In this document: positions 60,117 through 64,000 of the stretch, piece after piece | Position numbering within the stretch: position 1 is the first letter of the stretch | How the letters are laid out: every line of letters starts with the position of its first letter | Assembly (NCBI RefSeq): GCF_026627255.1 | Contig: NZ_JAPNLM010000005.1 | Span: 305,730 to 369,729, forward strand | Length of the DNA stretch: 64,000 nucleotides | Source: Streptomyces antarcticus | GTDB lineage: Bacteria > Actinomycetota > Actinomycetes > Streptomycetales > Streptomycetaceae | Reading direction: 5' to 3' | Translations under genes and position numbers: made by a program | The notes under the pieces: generated by a model | Database searches by the model: none | The model's input: the letters and a program-made list of their open reading frames with translations, nothing else | Told to the model about the DNA's origin: nothing

Positions 60117-60292
60117 GGCGCGGCGACTCGGCGATTCGACGGCCCGGCGGGACTGACCGGATTTCAGGCCGGGCCCTATGCGGCGGCTTGTCCGGAAAAG
60201 CTGTTGTGCCGGGTGCAACGCTGACATCATGGCGCGTCAGCGGAGGGCGTGGTCGCCGCGCCGGCCGGAAAGGCGTGGGGGAGGAACGGGAG

Positions 60293-62155
60293 ATGGAGTC
60301 GTTGCGCGCGGGGGATCCCACCCTGGTGGGCCCGTACCGGATCGCGGCCCGGCTGGGCAGCGGCGGGATGGGTTCCGTCTACCTCGGGCGCTCGCGGGGC
60401 GGCCGGTCGGTCGCGGTCAAGGTCATCCGCCCGGAACTGGCCGAGGACCCTGAGTTCCGGCGGCGGTTCGCCCGCGAGGTACGGGCCGCGCGGTTGGTGA
60501 ACGGCGTGTACACGGCCGGGGTCATCGACGCCGACCCGACCGGCAGCCCGCCGTGGCTGGCCACCGCCTACGTCGCCGGGCCCTCCTTGAGCGAGGCGGT
60601 CCGGAACCACGGCCCCTGGCCCGGGGAATCCGTCCTGGCGCTGGCGGCAGGGGTCGCCGAGGCACTGGAGGCCATCCACGTCCACGGCGTGGTCCACCGG
60701 GACCTGAAGCCGTCCAACGTGCTGCTGGCGTCCGACGGCCCGCGCGTCATCGACTTCGGCATCTCCGCCGTCGCCGACGCCGCCACGGAACTCACCCGTG
60801 TCGGCACGGTGATCGGCACCCCCGGATTCATGGCACCCGAGCAGCTCACCGGCGCCGGCGTCACCGCGGCCACCGACGTGTTCTCGCTCGGCGCGGTGCT
60901 GGCCTTCACCGCCTCAGGCACCGGACCCTTCGGCGCCGGAACCACTTCCGAGCTGATGTACCGGGTCGTGCACGACGCACCGGACCTCGGCGCGCTCCCC
61001 GCCGGGTTGCGCGACCTGGTGGCCCGCTGCCTGGCGAAGGACCCCGCTCGCAGGCCCACCGTCTCGGCGCTGCTCGACCAGCTCGCCGACGGGCCGGACA
61101 CCGCCGCCGGCTCCCAGTGGCTGCCCCCGGGCCTGGCCGGCCTGCTGTTCGCGCCGGCGGGCCCCGGACCGTCGGCGGAGCCCGCGACTCCGGCCGATCC
61201 CCCCGCCCCGCCGGATCCCCGCACCCCGGCAGGGCCCGGTGCCTCGGCCGATCCGCGTACCCCGGCCGGTCCCCGTGTCCCGGCCGATCCGCGTACGCCG
61301 GTGGCGCGGTCGGACTCCGCCCCGCCCGGGGCGCCCGTTCCGCCCGTGTCCCCGACCGCCGTCGATCCCGAAGGGCCGACCTGGACGGCGCCCCCGCCCG
61401 GCCGCGGCACCGTCGGCGCGCCCCCACCCGTACCGCCGCACCCGCCGGTCGTCACGGACCCGCCGCGGGCGTACGGTCCCGTGGTCACGGCAGGAGGGTC
61501 CTCCCCCCGGCGCACCCTGACGGCCGCCGCGGCGGCGGTGGCCGCGATCGGCCTGCTGGTCTGGCTGGTGCCCCGGATGACCGGCGGCACCGGGACCAGC
61601 GCCTCGCCCCCGACCCCCTCGCCCGCGTACTCGACGCCGGCCGCCGGCCAAGGCGCCGCGGGGAGCACGGCCGACAGCGGCACCCCCACCCCCGGCGTGC
61701 GGACCGGCCCGGCGCGCCCCTCGGCCTCGCGGACCGCGACGCCCCGGACCGCGACGCCGGGGAGTTCGGCGCCGGGGAGTTCGGGGCCGCGCACCTCCTC
61801 GGCACGGGCCGTCCCGGTCGTCGGCTCGTGGCAGGGTACGTACCTGTGCGGCCAGGGCCTGACCCGGCTCGACCTGAGGATCACCTCGCCGGGCGGGAAG
61901 GTGCTGGAGGCGGTCTTCGCCTTCTCCGCGCACTCCGACAACCCGACGGTGCCGAACGGGTCGTTCACCATGGTCGGTTCGTTCGAGGACGGCCGGATGA
62001 CCCTGCGGGCGGACCGGTGGATCAACCGCCCGCCCGGCTACCTCACGGTCGACCTCACCGCGGTCGTGGCGGGGGACCGCCCCTCGGCGCTGTCCGGCGC
62101 GGTGATCAGTACGGTGGCCGCCTGCACGCAGTTCGTGGTCGGCCGCCAGCCGTAG
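60293..62155 (+). CDS. Membrane Ser/Thr protein kinase
   Basis: A 620-residue transmembrane kinase. Kinase domain (about 14-270): LGSGGMGSVYLGRSRGGRSV, VAVKVI lysine, VVHRDLKPSNVLLASDGPRV near residue 135, DFGIS and GTPGFMAPEQL. A Pro-rich linker with D-P-R-T-P-A-G-P type repeats spans about 300-405. One TM helix follows (LTAAAAAVAAIGLLVWLVP, about 408-427), then a Ser/Thr/Pro stalk and a C-terminal extracellular domain with VVGSWQGTYLCGQGLTRLDL and two Cys. Not PASTA. GAGGAACGGGAG precedes the ATG. Confidence 0.93.
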   Translation: MESLRAGDPTLVGPYRIAARLGSGGMGSVYLGRSRGGRSVAVKVIRPELAEDPEFRRRFAREVRAARLVNGVYTAGVIDADPTGSPPWLATAYVAGPSLSEAVRNHGPWPGESVLALAAGVAEALEAIHVHGVVHRDLKPSNVLLASDGPRVIDFGISAVADAATELTRVGTVIGTPGFMAPEQLTGAGVTAATDVFSLGAVLAFTASGTGPFGAGTTSELMYRVVHDAPDLGALPAGLRDLVARCLAKDPARRPTVSALLDQLADGPDTAAGSQWLPPGLAGLLFAPAGPGPSAEPATPADPPAPPDPRTPAGPGASADPRTPAGPRVPADPRTPVARSDSAPPGAPVPPVSPTAVDPEGPTWTAPPPGRGTVGAPPPVPPHPPVVTDPPRAYGPVVTAGGSSPRRTLTAAAAAVAAIGLLVWLVPRMTGGTGTSASPPTPSPAYSTPAAGQGAAGSTADSGTPTPGVRTGPARPSASRTATPRTATPGSSAPGSSGPRTSSARAVPVVGSWQGTYLCGQGLTRLDLRITSPGGKVLEAVFAFSAHSDNPTVPNGSFTMVGSFEDGRMTLRADRWINRPPGYLTVDLTAVVAGDRPSALSGAVISTVAACTQFVVGRQP

Positions 62156-62217
62156 CCGCCGGCCGCAAGCCGCCGGTTGTCCGGACCGCTCCCTGTCGCG
62201 GCGTGCGCGAGGGCCCC

Positions 62218-62871
62218 ATGATGGTGCGAACGGTCGCGGGGAATCAGGGGGTTGCCGTGAGTGCGGTGGGTGCGCGCGTGGTGGTGAAGCCGGACAACTC
62301 GGTCTACCGGAGACGGCTGGCGCTGTACGGGATGATCGGCGTTCCCGCGGGCTGTTCCCTCGCGGCGCTGACGGTGGGGGAGTTCGGCGTCGGCTGGCTC
62401 GTCCCCTTCGTGGTGCTGATCGTCCTGCCCGTCGCGGCGACCCTCGTGATGATGGCCCTGCGCACGTCCATGGCCGAGATCGCGGTCGTCGGCGACGAGC
62501 TCCGGATCGACAACGCCTTCGGCGTGAACACCTACAGCGCGCCGCTGGAGTTCGTGACCGCGCTGCGCCCGATCACGTTCGGCGCCGGACCCTTCAACCC
62601 GACGCCGGGACGCGTGGTCATCACCTCGGAGAGCACCCGCCCTTACGTGCTCGACCTGCGGCTGTGGCGCGCCGCCGACGTCGAGCGGCTGACGCGCCGG
62701 CTGCGGGACGTACCGGTGGAGGACGCGCCGGCCTCGACTCCCAAGGAGCTGAGGAGGCGGTTTCCCCGCGTACGGCTGTCCTGGTGGCACGCCCACCCGT
62801 GGGGGACCCTACTGGCGCTGACCGCTCTGGCCGCGACGTACTTCGTCCTCGTCGGCGCGCTGTTCATGTGA
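62218..62871 (+). CDS. Membrane protein with PH-like domain
   Basis: About 217 residues. Two N-terminal TM segments (LALYGMIGVPAGCSLAALTV and GWLVPFVVLIVLPVAATLVM) precede a PH-like cytoplasmic domain (MAEIAVVGDELRIDNAFGVN, RVVITSESTRPYVLDLRLWR) and a C-terminal TM helix (LLALTALAATYFVLVGALFM). This is the layout of actinobacterial bPH/DUF membrane proteins. GAGG lies 6 nt before the ATG at 62218. A GTG at 62257 with AGGGGG upstream is an equally reasonable start. Function unknown. Confidence 0.75.
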   Translation: MMVRTVAGNQGVAVSAVGARVVVKPDNSVYRRRLALYGMIGVPAGCSLAALTVGEFGVGWLVPFVVLIVLPVAATLVMMALRTSMAEIAVVGDELRIDNAFGVNTYSAPLEFVTALRPITFGAGPFNPTPGRVVITSESTRPYVLDLRLWRAADVERLTRRLRDVPVEDAPASTPKELRRRFPRVRLSWWHAHPWGTLLALTALAATYFVLVGALFM

Positions 62872-62923
62872 ACCGGTCCGTGCGGACGCGGTGGCGGGCC
62901 CGCCGGGGCACGGGGCGGACGGA

Positions 62924-63199
62924 TCAGGTGTGCAGGCGGCTGTTCGGGCCGTCCTGGTCGCCGACGCTCCCGTCGTTGAACCAGTAGTCACCGGCTGCCA
63001 GATACCGGAACGAGTGCGTGCTCTCCTTCGGCAGCTCGACGGTGACGGCCCGCGTCCCGTCTTCGCGCGTCCGCAGGGTGTGGGCGCCGGGCCGCCAGTC
63101 GTTGAAGTCGCCGACCACGCTCACCGGTCCCGGCGGAGCGTCCGCCGGAAGGACGAAGGTGATCTCGGTGCGGTCCGTGCGCGGGGTGCGCTCCAGCAT
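62924..63199 (-). CDS. Isoamylase early-set (CBM48-like) domain protein
   Basis: A 91-residue protein that is a single E-set carbohydrate-binding domain: EITFVLPADAPPGPVSVVGD, FNDWRPGAHTLRTREDGTRA and SFRYLAAGDYWFNDGSVGDQ. This domain normally precedes isoamylase or branching-enzyme catalytic domains, or occurs in AMPK-beta-like glycogen-binding proteins. As a stand-alone protein it may bind glycogen or trehalose polymers. AGGAG precedes the ATG at 63199. Cytosolic. Confidence 0.88.
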   Translation of the reverse strand: MLERTPRTDRTEITFVLPADAPPGPVSVVGDFNDWRPGAHTLRTREDGTRAVTVELPKESTHSFRYLAAGDYWFNDGSVGDQDGPNSRLHT

Positions 63200-63400
63200 G
63201 GGGAAGCTCCTGACGACATGGGTGGTGTGGTGGCGTCCATCTTCGGATCCCTGGGCGCGGTCCGCATTCCGGGGGCGGCCCCGCCGCCCGACCCGCACCT
63301 CACCGTGGGTGGCTCTCGTGGTGCGGAACGTGACGAACCGTGGCAGCGTGGGAGGGGCAGGCGTCACCAGTACGCCGAAGGAAGCGAAGGAGTCGCCGTC

Positions 63401-63595
63401 ATGGGCGATGCGCAGGACGATCGCCGAGAGCCCGGGAAGCGCCGCGAGGAGCCGGCACGCCGCCAGGACTCCGGCCCGGACCCGGTCCACCCCGAGTTCG
63501 GCCGGCCGTCCCGCGACCCGGCCCGGGACGATCCCTCGCGCCGCCGTGCGGACGACCCGCCGCGCGAGGAGGACCACCGCGACGAGGAGCTCTGA
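63401..63595 (+). CDS. Small highly charged protein
   Basis: A 64-residue hydrophilic protein, MGDAQDDRREPGKRREEPAR at the start and DPPREEDHRDEEL at the end, made almost only of Asp, Glu, Arg and Pro, hence disordered. AAGGAG lies 9 nt before the ATG at 63401 and a strong terminator follows, which supports it being a gene. No family recognised. Confidence 0.5.
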   Translation: MGDAQDDRREPGKRREEPARRQDSGPDPVHPEFGRPSRDPARDDPSRRRADDPPREEDHRDEEL

Positions 63596-63621
63596 CCGGA
63601 GCTCCACCCGCCCCCCATACG

Positions 63622-63661
63622 CAGAGCCCGGCCGGGAACGTAGCCCCCCGGCCGGGCTCTG
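63622..63661. terminator. Bidirectional terminator between small gene and gyrB
   Basis: A perfect 15 bp stem (CAGAGCCCGGCCGGG, 63622-63636, with 63647-63661) and 10 nt loop lie between the convergent stop codons. It probably terminates both gyrB and the small plus-strand gene. Confidence 0.88.
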
Positions 63662-63727
63662 TCACGCCGTTGGCGAGCGCGTCAGCCGAGGGGGCCGACC
63701 GGGGTGGGGGGCCGGATGCGGCCGCGT

Positions 63728-64000
63728 TCAGATGTCGAGGAAGCGGACGTCCTTGGCGTTGCGCTGGATGAAGGAGCGCCGGGCTTCGACGTCCTCACCC
63801 ATCAGCACCGAGAACAGGTCGTCGGCCTGTGCGGCGTCGTCCAGGGTGACCTGGCCCAGTACGCGGTGGTCGGCGTCCATGGTGGTGATGCGCAGTTCCT
63901 CGGCGTTCATCTCGCCCAGACCCTTGAAGCGCTGGATGGAGTCTTCCCGGATCCGCTTGCCGTTGTGCTTGCCGAGTTCGACCAGGGCGTCGCGTTCGCG
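63728..64000 (-). CDS. gyrB: DNA gyrase subunit B, C-terminal part (start outside window)
   Basis: The last 90 residues of a type IIA topoisomerase B subunit: [40 protein letters not shown] and a [12 protein letters not shown] terminus. The match to Streptomyces and mycobacterial GyrB termini is very close by memory, which favours GyrB over ParE. GyrB supplies ATPase and Toprim functions with GyrA. The usual gyrA gene, which directly follows gyrB in streptomycetes near oriC, is absent here; a terminator and small genes follow instead. So this may be a second or relocated gyrB. ParE is the alternative name. Confidence 0.85.
   Translation of the reverse strand, partial: RERDALVELGKHNGKRIREDSIQRFKGLGEMNAEELRITTMDADHRVLGQVTLDDAAQADDLFSVLMGEDVEARRSFIQRNAKDVRFLDI

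Noticed and set aside
63728..64000. Topoisomerase IV subunit B (parE)
   Set aside because: Lack of gyrA nearby would fit parE, but the terminal 90 residues match streptomycete GyrB much too closely by memory; kept as an alternative.
1..64000. tRNA, rRNA, insertion sequences, att sites
   Set aside because: No cloverleaf with CCA-end context, rRNA core sequence, transposase motif or integrase was recognised while reading both strands.

Overview
The window looks like a stretch of a Streptomyces (or close relative) chromosome. G+C is very high with strong G/C at third codon positions. The gene families are typical of that group: mycothiol-dependent formaldehyde dehydrogenase, an ECF42 sigma factor with its YCII/DGPF partner, SpoIIE/STAS partner switching, eukaryote-type Ser/Thr kinases, TerD, DUF3040, DUF4190, TIGR03086, LysM/SLT cell-wall hydrolases and a DNA gyrase B tail. 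No rRNA, tRNA, CRISPR array or intact transposon was seen. Most genes are single-gene or two- to three-gene units.

Layout. 1-9.1 kb: a MarR regulator divergent from an MFS exporter, a shortened GlcG/HbpS-like gene, a secreted GH20 hexosaminidase, a DUF3040 membrane protein, a secreted endonuclease I, a frameshifted hypothetical gene, a glutamate-type binding lipoprotein, a conserved unknown gene followed by TerD, and a gene fragment. 9.3-12.8 kb: a TetR gene faces a coupled three-gene operon (PAP2 phosphatase, DMT permease, serine-triplet repeat protein) across four operator-like sites spaced exactly 16 bp apart. 12.8-23.7 kb: rraA remnant, PNGase A-like secreted protein, Ser/Thr kinase, LysM-SLT hydrolase, DapA-family enzyme divergent from LysR, S-(hydroxymethyl)mycothiol dehydrogenase, S33 peptidase and DUF2071. 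23.9-27.4 kb: a two-gene unit of a degenerate P-loop ATPase and a membrane-anchored type-I periplasmic-binding protein. 27.5-37.9 kb: PRC-barrel, ArsR-VOC operon with a clear operator, decayed PepSY gene, secreted unknown, DUF4916, DJ-1, the ECF42 operon with a recognisable promoter, a hydrolase remnant and small membrane proteins. 38-43.3 kb: a 1,410-residue hybrid kinase/receiver/SpoIIE phosphatase/RsbW-like protein with two STAS proteins. 43.3-46.1 kb: an operon of a helical protein, a polyprenyl diphosphate synthase and a DUF2236/MpaB oxygenase. 46.4-48.6 kb: an NRPS condensation-domain remnant, an SLT protein and another broken gene. 48.7-55.7 kb: a PIG-L deacetylase, then an acyl-CoA catabolic group (enoyl-CoA hydratase, TetR, dienoyl-CoA-reductase-like SDR, quinone oxidoreductase, two acyl-CoA dehydrogenases). 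55.7-64 kb: a GlxA-type regulator abutting a 5'-truncated saccharopine-dehydrogenase-like gene, AI-2E family permease, P450, second Ser/Thr kinase, small proteins and the 3' end of gyrB.

A recurring theme is gene decay. About ten loci carry frameshifts, internal deletions or only one end of a recognisable family. Either the region is degenerating or part of this reflects sequence errors. Family names come from motif recognition by eye; no database search was run.
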